Part shown: positions 25,074-36,914 of the stretch, piece by piece | Numbering within the stretch: position 1 is the stretch's first letter | How the letters are laid out: each line of letters opens with the position of its first letter | Source: Cercis canadensis | Taxonomy: Eukaryota; Streptophyta; Magnoliopsida; Fabales; Fabaceae | Direction: 5' to 3' | Length of the DNA stretch: 64,000 bases | Assembly (NCBI GenBank): GCA_003255065.1 | Contig: QAOA01008810.1 | Span: forward strand, 188,838 to 252,837 | Position numbers and translations under genes: made by a program | Notes under the pieces: generated by a model | What the model saw: only the letters and a program-made list of their open reading frames with translations | What the model was told of the DNA's origin: nothing | The model's database searches: none

Positions 25074-26460
25074 ATTTAAATTATATTAACTACATTACTA
25101 TAATACAATTTAGAGCAAAATTATGTAAAAAAAAACTACTTAATCCTTATATATAATTAATTTAGAGATATTTTTTTAAAAGTGTACTTATCAAAATTTT
25201 GTATACTTGCTCTCTTATTTCTTTTTTTTTTTATATTTTTTTTTCTCTCTCTTCATGAGTTTTTTCTTTTTTTGTTTGATCTTACTCGTACATTGCACCG
25301 TGTTATACTAGTTAACATTATGTCTCATACGATGGTATAGAATAGAAACAGCTGGAATCAAATCCGTGACCGTGTACGTAATTACAAATCACATGCTGGT
25401 CTCTACTACTCTAGATAATCTCCTTTTCTTTTTTTTGTGCCTAATTCAATGGCATATGCCCCAAACTTCTAGGCAGAATGTACCCGTGTAATTCTGCTCT
25501 ATCATCTCTATCAGTTATCATGAACTTCAAACATTTTCGTCCTATTTCATTTCTATTCACCTCTCCATCTTCGAACTTTACATCTCTCAACTTTCCCTCA
25601 ATTGAGGTGAGGAAAAAATGAAAGAAATAAAATTTAAAAAGATACTTAGACCAGGTCTAAATACATCCCCTACACTTATCGGGTCATTGACTTAAATATT
25701 ATAATTTGACAATAAATTTATATATTTATCATATTTTTTAACTTAATTACTTAAATATTACAGTTTTTATAAAATTGAAAACTAAAAAAACTTCGACAAT
25801 GAGAGAGCCCACCAAACACGCCGACTGACAGCTGGCGTGTCTACTATTGACACGCCAACTAACATATATAAAAGTATTTTTGTTATGGGTCCATCTTTTT
25901 TAACTTTGACGCCAGCAAAAAGTGGACACACTTCTGACACATCTATCTTAATCCTTCTTTCACATTTTCATTCCCTTTTAACCATTTTTTTTTTGTTTAT
26001 ATTAGTATAGTGAATATGCTAGCTGTCAGTTGGCGTGTCCAGTAGTAATTTACTTTTTAATGTTTCAACATAATAAACAACTATTTTTTTTTAGTTTACA
26101 TTAGATATTGAGATTAAATTAATCTAATATTGTTTTTGGCCTTACTAATATTGTTATATTTAATTTATTTTTCAATTTTACTCTTAAGAGATTAAAAAAG
26201 TACAACCTCTTATAATAAGTGTAAATCAATTAATCACAATATTCTCATCGCAAAAAGAAAATGTTGTGTTCAAAGCACAGGTTTAGTAAGTTAGGGTTTC
26301 GCACTTGTTCCTAGATTAAAAAGAAAAATTAAAACCAACCACTCGATACAATTCAATACAATGTATCTTCCATTTTCCATAGTCGTCAACTAAATACAAG
26401 GAATCTTTTTTCTCACTTTTTTTTTCTTCTTTATTTTCGGGTTTTACAATTTGCTATCCN

Positions 26461-26495
<35 letters not shown>

Positions 26496-26605
26496 ACCAA
26501 GCCCAGAAACGAATCAATCCAAATTACTACAGAGTACAGACGAAGCTAATCAAAACAAACCGATCCAAATCTTCCACTTGCAATTGCAAAATCCAAAATG
26601 TGTCA
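25074..26605. other. Non-coding DNA with inverted GGCGTGTC repeats
   Basis: At 25,820-25,862 and 26,018-26,050 the string CAGCTGGCGTGTC/GACACGCCAACT recurs in both orientations, suggesting an old inverted-repeat element. A similar GGCGTGTCCAGT occurs at 57,811. A single N precedes a run of As at 26,460. The 3' end of the ARGOS-like transcript should lie near 26,480-26,620. Confidence 0.4.
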
Positions 26606-26625
26606 TTATAATCTCCCTCTACCGG

Positions 26626-26820
26626 TTAAAGGACAACGTTTCCAACAGCCTGAGAAGGTGAGAAAGCCAATAACATAAGCGCCGCCATGATCCCCACCGG
26701 AAAGAACAGAAGCACCAACGGCGGCGGCGGCAGCGGCGGCAATATCAACGGCAAAAACACCATCGACACCGCCAGAGCCACCAGTACCAGAATAGAACCT
26801 AAGCTGAAACACCGTACCAT
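26626..26820 (-). CDS. ARGOS/OSR-type small membrane protein
   Basis: A 64-residue protein made of two hydrophobic segments around the proline-rich motif LPLILPPLPPPP (about residues 23-34), followed by VGIMAALMLLAFSPS. This is the OSR domain of the ARGOS, ARGOS-like and OSR1 family. Family members sit in endomembranes, promote organ growth and dampen ethylene signalling. The start at 26,820 is the first in-frame ATG after a stop at 26,869-26,871 and has a good context (A at -3, G at +4). The protein is at the short end of the family and lacks the longer N-terminal tail of ARGOS, so it is closer to OSR1. Promoter and leader lie to the right, with an overlapping upstream ORF. Confidence 0.85.
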   Translation of the reverse strand: MVRCFSLGSILVLVALAVSMVFLPLILPPLPPPPLVLLFFPVGIMAALMLLAFSPSQAVGNVVL

Positions 26821-26861
26821 GTTCTTCTTGTTCTTGTTCCCCTCGTCCCCTTCACTACCAT
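26799..26861 (-). promoter_or_regulatory. Upstream ORF overlapping the ARGOS-like start
   Basis: A 20-codon frame begins with ATG at 26,861 in a context (GAACATGG) as strong as that of the main start and ends at 26,799, beyond the main ATG at 26,820. Ribosomes that translate it cannot re-start at the main ATG, so it should lower output unless skipped. Confidence 0.45.
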
Positions 26862-27017
26862 GTTCCTCTCAACCACCGCCGTCAATGGTGGCCGCCTCCG
26901 ATCCCGGCGAACCAAGCTCCGATTGGAAAATGGGCTTGTTCTCTTTGAATTCGCTTTCGAAGCTGCGCGTGTGTGTTTGGTTGGGTTTTGGGAGGAAAGA
27001 AGGGGGTGCGAGGGGGA

Positions 27018-27028
27018 ATTTATAGCAT
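27018..27028 (-). promoter_or_regulatory. TATA box of the ARGOS-like gene
   Basis: On the minus strand GCTATAAATTCC precedes a pyrimidine-rich leader. Transcription would begin near 26,990, giving a leader of about 170 bases. Confidence 0.5.
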
Positions 27029-27032
27029 GCAA

Positions 27033-28633
27033 CGTGCGTGGCGTGACCGCAGCCGTTGATAAAATGGGTCCGCATCTGTGGGACCCAAGGGGTCTGGTAA
27101 CTAATATATTTAACTTTTAAAATATTAATTTAATTTAGTCGGGAAATCCGGTTTAGTGTACCGGTCCGGATTAGCAGAATCAAAGCAGCAGATCCCAATA
27201 TATATTCAGTTGATAAGTCTCCAACAACTGTCATAAACTAATTTTGATAATTTATTTCGAAAAAGAAAAGAAAAAAAATGTACCTTTTTCTCAACTTGGT
27301 TTTGTTTTCCCCTTAAGGAATTTGATAGTGTCATCAACTTGGAACAAGTTGTAGTACTTTATTTTTGTCGTGTAATTGGGATTTTATCTTTATATTTTCA
27401 ATAATTTTTCTATGTATATGATCAAAGAATATGGTATATTAAATAACTTGTAACTGAACGATACTGTCTTCAGGATTTATAAATTATATGTTTGAATTTA
27501 AAATCGTAACAAAAAATATTAAAAAAATAAGAATATGATATATGTATATTTATGTGGCAAAAGTATTGTTTAGAATGAAATTATGGGGTAAAGTATCAAA
27601 AAGATAAGTTATATATAGCAATGTATATTATCATCCTTTTTTTAAAAAAAAAAATGGATTAAACCATCTCCTTTAACTTGCATAACAACATTAATAATAA
27701 GCTTTGATCACTGCGCCTACCATATGGTTATCATTAGTGTATGTAGGTGAATAATGAAAGAAAATAAAATTTAGGTACTATTTTTAATATTTAATTTGAA
27801 TAATTTTTGATAAAAAAAAAATTGAANATTAAAAAAAATTGAATAATTTGTATGAAATTTTAAATCTAGATCGATCTTCAAATCATCATGTAACAAAAAA
27901 ATCGTTTATTTTTTCCTTCCTAGGATGTTTTTAGGTTTTATTTGGAATACAAGTTTTCGACCATACATTTCAACTTAAGAAATTAAAATGCAAAAGTGAT
28001 AAAGTTGTATTAAATAATTTGTTGATGAAGCTCATCTGTTAACATTATGAGAGACTTTAAGTAATACATATGTGTATGCTTCTTTAATTAATATTAATTT
28101 TTTTTTTTGTTTAGTGATAGTATTTATAAAAAAATTTACATTGAGAATGGATCAAATTTGAATTGAGATTCAAATTATAAGTGATTAAGATGATAGGGAT
28201 TTGTATCAAACAATTTCTCCAAGGTAAAAGGATTTTATTTAAAGAAGAGTTTCAAGAAGAAAAAATTATTTTGTATTTATCCAGAAAAAGATAATTTTGT
28301 AATTTTACTTTAATTAATAAAGGTATTTTATTTTAAAAAGAGATGAGGGTATTTGATTTTGCCACATTTATGTTTTTATATATAATATAGATGGTTTTAT
28401 GTTTTAAACATAAATATTTTGCTGTTGTAAAAGAAAATAACTCTTAAAAAGAAAAAGACAAATGGTGCATTACTTGTTTTTTTGGTAAAGTGATGTGTAC
28501 CTTCACCGACCAAAAGGAAAAGAAAACATTATTTTCACGAGATAAAATGAATCAGTTCCTTTAATTTGTTTTTTTTTCAATATATTTGATTATAATTCTA
28601 AATTTTAACATAAAATTCATAAGCTATGAGAAT
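27033..28633. other. AT-rich intergenic DNA
   Basis: The segment just right of the TATA box is probably the ARGOS-like promoter. Beyond it nothing is supported. A single N lies at 27,827 between two short ATTGAA-containing A-rich copies. Confidence 0.35.
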
Positions 28634-28808
28634 AGGATTTAGATCTGATCATATGACTTGAGTCATGTTGTTCAGATCTCAGTTGTACATTTCATTAAAT
28701 CTCATCTCAACCATTAAAATACATTAACATTTAATGGTTGAGACGAGCTTTAATAGAATATACAGTTGAGATCTAAGCAATATGACTCAAGTCACATAAC
28801 TAAATCTG
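28634..28808. mobile_element. Foldback MITE, about 175 bp
   Basis: Nearly the whole element is an inverted repeat. GATTTAGATCTGATCATATG, GACTTGAGTCAT and CTCAACCATTAAA on the left pair with TTTAATGGTTGAG, ATGACTCAAGTC and CATAACTAAATC on the right. It has no coding capacity and no clear target duplication. Confidence 0.6.
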
Positions 28809-29762
28809 AGTCTCGGCTATAGACTATCTAATAATTATTTCCTTCATTTATTGGTCAAGTAAACACTCAATGTTTTAGGCAGTTACCGTGCAATACTTGA
28901 ATTCTATGGATGTTAATGTTCAATTGTTCATACTTTCAAGACCATTGGAGTTAGAGAAATTCTTATGAACAAGGAACACCAAAAAGGGTAAGCTAGAACA
29001 CCATCTTTTTATCACGTTCTTACGCATATCTCAAAGGGTAAAATCCTCGTTTAAATTGCATAAAATTCATTTCCTATGTGAAGCATATATTCTCTAAATG
29101 TGTTCACGCTGTTTCTTTTCTTTTCTTTTTTTCAACTTTTATGAATAAATGTGTTCATACTCCTTTTATATATATAGCAATGGGAAAGTTAGTTTAATTA
29201 GGCCAACTTAAATTTTTCTAAACTCTATTAGTTATTGAATTTTAATCTGAAAATTCAAATAAAGAGAGTGTGAAGTGGTGTAAGATATATAATGTCCAAC
29301 TACTGTTTGATGAGAGGTTGAGTATAAGATAGTTGACAAGTATTTAAAGTGTGCTTATTAGAAAATTAAGTGAAAATCTTACATGTAAATAATTTTATAC
29401 TTACTTAATACATATCGAAAATAAAATTAAAGGGGCAATGAACAAGATGATCTTATCCTTTTGAGCTCTACCACATGGTGAAAATTAAAGCCCTTTTCGT
29501 TTTAATTTCTCTCTTTTCTTATTACCTTTCTATTTTTCATTTCCTCAAACCAACCACACTCTTGGGACATTTTCTTTGATCGCTTTTGAACTTCTTTCAA
29601 AGAAATGCTTTTCTAAAATTAGTGGATATTCCTCATAGATTTTAGAAATAATCATATTTTATATATGGTTAGACTTCAAGTGTTAGTGTATTACCATCAC
29701 AAGTTGGACTTTTTGGTTGCCTAGCCATCGAGAATTTTCTTATAAAAATTTACTATGCTTGG

Positions 29763-29797
<35 letters not shown>

Positions 29798-31832
29798 TTT
29801 TTTTTTTTTTTTTTTTTTTTTATTTTTTTTTTTTGTTTTGTTTTTTTTTTTTTTTTTTTTTTTTTGGTATTTGGTTACGATTTTGGATTTAAACACGAAA
29901 CTTATAAGTTTTAAAGATAATTTCAGTATCACTCGTCCGAATACTCTAGTAAATATCATGGCTTTTAACCAAACTAGAAACGTAGACTACTCAATGTGGA
30001 TAAATCTAGGACTAAATTTTATAGGGTTGAGAATTGGAAATGGTAAACCATATCAAAATTTATAATACGAAATTAATTAAGTATATCATACATTCATTCC
30101 TAATTTTTATTGGCTCTTAGTACCATTGAGAAATTATTAAAAAATTATTTCTTTTGAAGAATAATTTTTTTATTTTTTTATTTTAAAGCGTATGAGAACA
30201 TAAAATGTGTAATGTTCTTCTGTATTCTGATTAGTAATTTCAGTCTTTTCTTAGTTAGATAATTCATTAACATTTCGTTCTTGTTTTAAATGTTAACTTT
30301 AACTAATTGATTTTTTTTAAATTAAACATCTTATCAATATCTAATTGTAATATAACTTCAAGCAATATGATAAACTTCTTTTTTTCTTAAACAAAAATGC
30401 CTTTACATTTATTTATTTTTTATATTTGAGATGTCCCATGGTATATTTATACTAGTTATATAAAATAAAAATATTTTTTTATTACGATTTTGAATTTTAA
30501 TATATAATTTATAAATTTTAAAGATAATTTTAATATCACTCAAAATAAAAATACTGTTAAAAAAATTGACTTAGGGCCTTTCATTAAGTATGTTTACCTA
30601 ACTACGTACGGAGAGGAAAGTGGGAAGTTGCCATGAATTGTCGTAATCAACCCTGAAAAAGTGCACTTGTCTTAATTACATGTACCAAAAGATGAATCTA
30701 GCAAATGGAATTAACTTTGACTTACCTAAAATAATTGAAGTCTGGGTTAGGACTTGAGAGTTGGCAACACGTTTTAATCATGGGCGTTTTTCTAGTGAGC
30801 GCACCGCTTTTGTTACTAATAAAAATTGATTTGAACTACCATTACCAAACACCACTTTGACACAACAATTTAGCCACCTCAATTACATGCTTATTTTTCC
30901 ATATTAGACTAATTTGCCTTACATCCTCGTTTTTTCCTCTTTCCCTTCTTTTATTTGTTTGTTAATGTCTAACAATAGTGTTAATACCTAGTAAACTCAT
31001 TACCTCATGCTACAGTAAAAGGACCAAATTTGTATTTGTTACAGTAAAAATACCAAAAATACCTCTGTTAAGATATATACTCTTCTCCATGCTCCTTTCT
31101 AAATCTCACGCTCTCGGGCTCTTCTCTTCTTTGAGCTTCTCTTCTCTCAGTTCCTCTCCTTTCTCCCCATGACTAAGCTAACTTAAGTGTCGAAGGTGGT
31201 ATTGGAGCTCCGGCTCCAGTCTCCCCTTGACCGTCTCTCTCTCTTTTTGCAGGTTGCCAACCTTACCTAACTTCGGCAATGACAAATAACTTCGGCATTT
31301 TTTTAATTAGAAATGCGCTCAAAGCATTGGAAATGGAAAGGGGAACTAAATTAAATGGTCTATAGTCGAATGATACTGAGTTTGTCCTCAATCATTTCAA
31401 GAATTGTGTGTAAATATGTGTTATATTTCTNATCATTTCAAGAATTGTGTGTGAATATGTGTTATATTTCTAACCAAAAAAAAACTATATGATAAACTAG
31501 CAAAAACTCGAAAATTATTAAGAGAAGACTTATAGTAGGTTTGGGATCTCTAACACCCCTACCAAACAGAAACACTTAGTCAAGTGTTCTGATGTTCCAA
31601 TGTCTTACATATTTTACCATATTTAACACATTTGGATGCAATTTAATCAGATATAAATGACACAAACTGCCTGATATTTACTCACATACGTATAGTATAT
31701 AATATGGCCATTAACAAAATATTGTCACGTAGACATAACCCAAATTTAAATGATAAGGTGCAATTAGAGCATATACTACATTCTATTCTAATACATTAAA
31801 AGAATAATGTTTTCTAATAAAAAAATATTCCA

Positions 31833-31870
<38 letters not shown>

Positions 31871-33893
31871 CATTTGTAGATTGAGGGTGAGTACAATTTA
31901 TTTATTAAAAGAATGCGAAGCTCTCGACTCAAATCTTAAAATATAATGTAATTAAGCTTTTTTTTAATATTTTTTATTATAATTTTAGATTCGAACATAA
32001 AATTTATAAAGTCTGATGACGACTTCAATTTAGAGATTGATATCATTGCACCAAAATCTCTTCCCGCAAGATAAGCATATATTAGATTACAAAGTCATAT
32101 TGCAGTCAAATTCAAATTAAATTTAGATATTTAAGAAGAGAATGATGTTAAGGGAGGGATGTATTCTTTCCTTGTGGCCATCAACCTCAGCAACTTTTTT
32201 CCATTGGACCAAACCAATAGCTTTTTCCCATTGCATTGCACTTTCTTATTTTGTTTCATTTGTTTTAGTCTTTGAGGTACATTCATTAAATAATGAACAC
32301 ACGTGGCATTCCTTAATTATGGATTAGTTCATGTGTCACATCTATGCCCAATAAAACTATACCTTGATTGAACAAACCGATAGAAATGAAACTAAACGAT
32401 GAATTAATTTGTTCAAATAATGCTTATCAGAGAAAAAGACTTACACTTAACTTCTTTTATGATGTGATATATGATGATAATGATGAAAAGAGTAATATTC
32501 AACTCCTTTGCCCTAAATTATGAGTGACTAGTTATTTAAGATATGCAATTCCTAAATTTCCTCTAAACCTCTTTAATTGTAAGAATAACAAATATCCAAT
32601 TCTAATTTTTTTTACATCTATTAATTGCAATAGATTTTATGTTAATTAAATTAAATCTAAATCAATAAATCGCTCTATAAAAGATCATTTAACTTATTTT
32701 TCTTCATTTCAAAAGAAAAAAAAAAAACTTGTTTAGTCTCTAAAAAAATTCATCAATAATGTCTTCAATTATGTTATTGGAGTTTAATTAAGTCTTATGT
32801 CAAGCCCTGCTTAACTATTTGGAATGTTAGTGAATAACCTTAGAGGACTCAATTAATTAAGCTCTTTATAAAAAGTTAAAAAGAAAATCTTACAGATTTA
32901 TTAGGGTATGTTGAGTATTCTATTCTAAGCCCAATCTAGCCTTCATGTCACTTGCTAATATACAAAAAAGAGCATTTGAGCGAACTCCAATTATAAGATT
33001 TAGAGACATAGATAAAAAAAAAAAAAATTTAATTTTGGCATGCGAAAGCTGGTCCGATGATATCTTTACTATTAAAATAAAAAAAAAAGACTTAGGTAAA
33101 AAAATATTTTAGAGATTAAACTTTAACTCAATATTATTCTTTAATTAAGAATCATTTTGTTAATTTAATTTTGAGTTATATATTATTTTTAAATGCTAAC
33201 AATTACATTCATATTTTTATTTTTAAATAAATTGCTTCATAAATTTTATATGAAAAGGATTAGGCTAGGATAGAAGCAATTTATATCTACTTTTTTTTTT
33301 TTTACCAAAAAATGTTTAGTGTTTACTTCATTTAATCAGAAATGGCTCGTGATTACAACCATATAATAACTCTTAAATTTAAGGAAACATTTAAACTGAT
33401 TAATATTTAATTTAAGACTCTTATTTCTTTGCAATTTTTTTATTAGAAAGATAGAATCAAAAAGGATCACAGACTGAAGACCACGATTCTCCCATTCCCA
33501 AAATATCCCGAATCCCATACCGACCACTGCCAGATATGGAAGGGCTCTGTGAGAACTTTAAAAAGACTGAGGATTGATTGAATTCAAAGATGCTCCCAAA
33601 ATCCAAGATTGCTTTGCTTGGGGTTGGAAACTCAGAATGCCAACCCAAAAACAAAACAAAACAACAAGAATCAATGAGGGAATGGGGTCTCACACTTCAC
33701 ACTCACAGAGAGATTGCTATCTCGGAAACCACGGTGCATATAAGTCTCAGTTCAATGCATTCCCTATGAAAGATTATGTGTAAGACTCTATCACTGCATA
33801 AAAAGTTAGGTCAATTTCTTTACAATTTAGGTGAGTTTGAATTAAATTTTGAATTGTGATATGGTGTTTTGCTATCCTACAATTATCATTTTA
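28809..33893. other. Intergenic DNA with poly-T tracts and dispersed repeats
   Basis: No gene is supported. Features seen: a T tract of about 100 bases with a few G and A interruptions (29,764-29,865); three copies of a short dispersed repeat (about 29,873-29,940, 30,482-30,545, 31,977-32,040); a (TA)n run at 31,836-31,869; and an N at 31,431 between two 40-bp copies of an ATCATTTCAAGAATTGTGTG segment. Confidence 0.45.
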
Positions 33894-34100
33894 GGGGTAT
33901 CACTATATCTCAGTATGGAACCCACTTAATAAATTTAATGTCATTGCTGCGAAGATCTCGAAAAATTGAGTTACCTTGTGAACATATATGTTAAGTAACT
34001 CAAATTTTATTTTATTTTTTTATATTTTTACAATGACATCAAACTTACTGGGTGGATCCCACTCAAACTTATCCAATTAGGTAGGAGTAGCGTTAGCCCC
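33894..34100. mobile_element. Inverted-repeat MITE, family copy 1
   Basis: The left end GGGGTATCACTATATCTC pairs imperfectly with the right end GAGTAGCGTTAGCCCC. Inside, AATGTCATTGCTGCGAAGAT on the left and TTTACAATGACATCAAACTT on the right are complementary remnants of the arms. The core is shared with the copies at 34,316 and 35,382. Confidence 0.55.
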
Positions 34101-34315
34101 CAAAAGTGATGATTATAAGATATCAATCACCTTGTTATATAAATAGAGTATAAGATATACAAAAATTCTATTTTATAATTTTCCAAATGACAAAATTTGA
34201 GTTGGATGAAACAAGTTAAACTCAAATTTTATTACTATTTATAAAATAGTTAAAAAAAATTGTGTAGGTATATGAGTATTTATCGAGATTCAATTAAATG
34301 GTGATTGTTAAAAAT

Positions 34316-34540
34316 GGGAGATTGCACTATATCTCTTTCTTGGTGACGGACTCACATATTAATTTTAGTGTCATTGAAAATATCTTTCAATGTTTCTTAT
34401 ATCGTTTTATTTATACATTTTATAAAAAAAAATTAATTATTTTAAGACACATTAAATAACTCTACTTTTTAGGGATCTTTACAATTACACCAAAATTAAT
34501 ATTTGAATCATTTCCGATGAAAACGATGTAGCACTACTTC
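34316..34540. mobile_element. Inverted-repeat MITE, family copy 2
   Basis: The left arm has ATTGCACTATATCTCTTTC and TTTTAGTGTCATTG; the right arm has CAATTACACCAAAATTAAT and GATGTAGCACTACTTC. Its right part is copied again after the N at 34,782 as part of a larger duplication. Confidence 0.55.
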
Positions 34541-35118
34541 TTATTGAAAGTGGAAGATAACTTAGCAACCACCCAATTAAATATGCATCTTACATATTTA
34601 ATGAGACTCAATAGCTCAAATTTAACATGTGCCTGTAATGATGTGAGTTCTAATCTTGTAACCTTTATTTTGTGTTCAAGGAATACTTGATTATATATTA
34701 TTTTTTGTTGTATGTAGCATTATTTTTTATGATCCATTTGGTTGAAATGAATTTTAAAGCTGGAGAGTCAGAGACAGACCANAAAAAAAAAATTAATTGT
34801 TTTAAGACACATTAAATAACTCTACTTTTTAGGATCTTTGCAATTACACCAAAATTAATATTTGAGTCATTCCCGATGAAAACGATGTAGCACTACTTCT
34901 TATTGAAAGTGGAAGATAACTTAGCAACCACCCAATTAAATATGCATCTTACATATTTAATGAGACTCAATTGCTCAAATTTAACATGTGCCTGTAATGA
35001 TGTGAGTTCTAATCTTGTAACCTTTATTTTGTGTTCAAGGAATACTTGGTTATATATTATTTTTTGTGATCCATTTGGTTGAAATGAATTTTAAAGCTGG
35101 AGAGTCAGAGACAGACCA
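34424..35118. repeat. Direct duplication around a single N
   Basis: 34,424-34,781 and 34,783-35,118 are near-identical. Both run from AAAATTAAT(T/G) through TAAGACACATTAAATAACTC to GAGAGTCAGAGACAGACCA. The right copy lacks about 20 bases (a GTTGTATGTAGCATT segment). The N at 34,782 separates them. Two unmerged haplotypes or contig ends explain this best. Confidence 0.8.
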
Positions 35119-35381
35119 TGCCATATGATGATGATGATGCTTTGCATGGGGAGAATATGTGCAAGTTGGTGTCATCCTATATAGTATATCTGCTTTGATT
35201 TTGTGCATTGTATCTGACTATGTTGATTCTTAGATTACTTATCCCACGCGCCAACGTCTTCTAAAATCTCTACTTTCTTTACATAACATGGTCACAGCCA
35301 CACATGACACCACTAACTTCTAATGTTTGCGCGTCTGCGCCTTTCATTTATAATAAGCTTTTTCTATTATAAAAAATTAGT

Positions 35382-35737
35382 GAGCACTATGTCACACTTT
35401 TCAGTTGGATAGGATCCAATAAGATTTATAATGTAATTTTGTTATCATTGTGAAGATATCAAAAAATTGAGTTATCCAGTATGTGTCAAAATATACAGTT
35501 TCTTATAGAATATAAGAATGACATAATATAAAAAAAAGGCTAAAAAGTAAACTTGAAAAATTGTTATCTGACATGTTTTTCTATATTATGTCGCTCTTGT
35601 ATTTTATAAAGAATTATGTATTCTGACACATACTAAGTGAATTAATTTTTTGAAATTTTTACAATGACACTAAAATCACTTATTAAGTTCCAACTGAACT
35701 CACCCATCCAACTGAAAGAGGTGTAGCATAGCCTTCA
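35382..35737. mobile_element. Inverted-repeat MITE, family copy 3, nearly palindromic
   Basis: About 355 bp whose halves are reverse complements. GCACTATGTCACAC and TTTTCAGTTGGATAGG on the left pair with CATCCAACTGAAAGAGG and TGTAGCATAGCCTTC on the right, and TGACATAATATA pairs with TATATTATGTC at the centre. This is the most complete copy of the family in the window. Confidence 0.7.
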
Positions 35738-36716
35738 CCTATAAAATTAACTTAATTACATTCTGAACTGCTTTACATTCTAGCCTTGCCCATAATTACT
35801 TTATGTATCATCATTCACCACCATAACACCAATGCTAAAATCTCTCAATAGAAATATATCGAACATTTATGGCTATTTTTATTTCATTGCTTTTAGTTTA
35901 TTGAAGGTTAGATAATAGAAGATGATGGGTTGGATATCTCTTTTTACAATCTCATCTTACTTGGTCTTAATAAAATTTTAGCACAGGATCTCAACAGTAA
36001 AATATATTCAAAATATCTCTTAAAATTAAACACAATTTAAATGGAAATATATTATATCTAAATAATTTTCATTGTAATAAGTATAGCTAGATAATTCATC
36101 TTATAAAAAAATTTTCTCCCAAGAAAATTGTCAATCTACATTTTAATATAGGTATTTAAATTTTATATATATATATAGGTCTAATATGTTGATATCTTAT
36201 TATTTTTGGCACATGACAGTATAGATATTCAAATATTTAACTTCTTATAAACTATCCAAACTCTTGCTACTATACTATATTTGGTGGTTTATAAAATATT
36301 ATTGAAATTCAAAGGAGCATCACCCTTAGTCAGCAACCAAAGGAAGTGTAATAATGAAATATTTTCAGCAACAATCAGTTGGTTTATTTAAACTATGGTA
36401 TGATTATTGTCTGTTTATTTTTTTAAAAAAATTAGAAAGAAGTTTAAAATGAAGAAAGGCTATCTCATTGGATATGCCACACTCTATGCCAGAGCTTACT
36501 GTAATTACCATAATTATTATCTTTACAACTACAATATCAATGCTATATTATGATGAGATCACAGTTTGCTCAAAATTAAAAAATTAATTTACACTCTTTA
36601 ATAATCTTCTTAAATTTAATACACTTATTCATTTATAAGTGAAAACTCTTCTGAAGGAAAAAAGAAAACAGAAATTGTTCGTAAAAAGAAAAATAAGGAC
36701 TAAATAATAATTATTA
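35738..36716. other. AT-rich intergenic DNA
   Basis: Nothing supported. Confidence 0.35.
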
Positions 36717-36914
36717 GGGATTCTATGATATTACATATGTATATAATACTATACTGACATGATAAGTATATGTAATTTTTATATTTTATTTGATACAAAA
36801 TTAATTTATTTTATTTTCTCAAACAAATTTAAAAATAATTAATTTGTACACATGTCATTTACATATTGGGTATTTTTATGTAGTATGACATACAACAAAG
36901 TATCTAAGAAACCT
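36717..36914 (+). mobile_element. MITE, second family
   Basis: Starts GGGATTCTATGATATTACAT and ends in AGTATCTAAGAAACCTCTAA, which is an imperfect inverted repeat of the start. It matches 1,673-1,870 in the opposite orientation, and its left half matches 44,244-44,326. Confidence 0.55.

Noticed and set aside
26687-27120. Plus-strand frames at the ARGOS-like locus
   Set aside because: They are antisense to the ARGOS-like coding region and leader; the minus strand has the family motif LPPLPPPP and a TATA box.
29717-29959. Poly-Phe and poly-Lys frames
   Set aside because: Translation of a T homopolymer.
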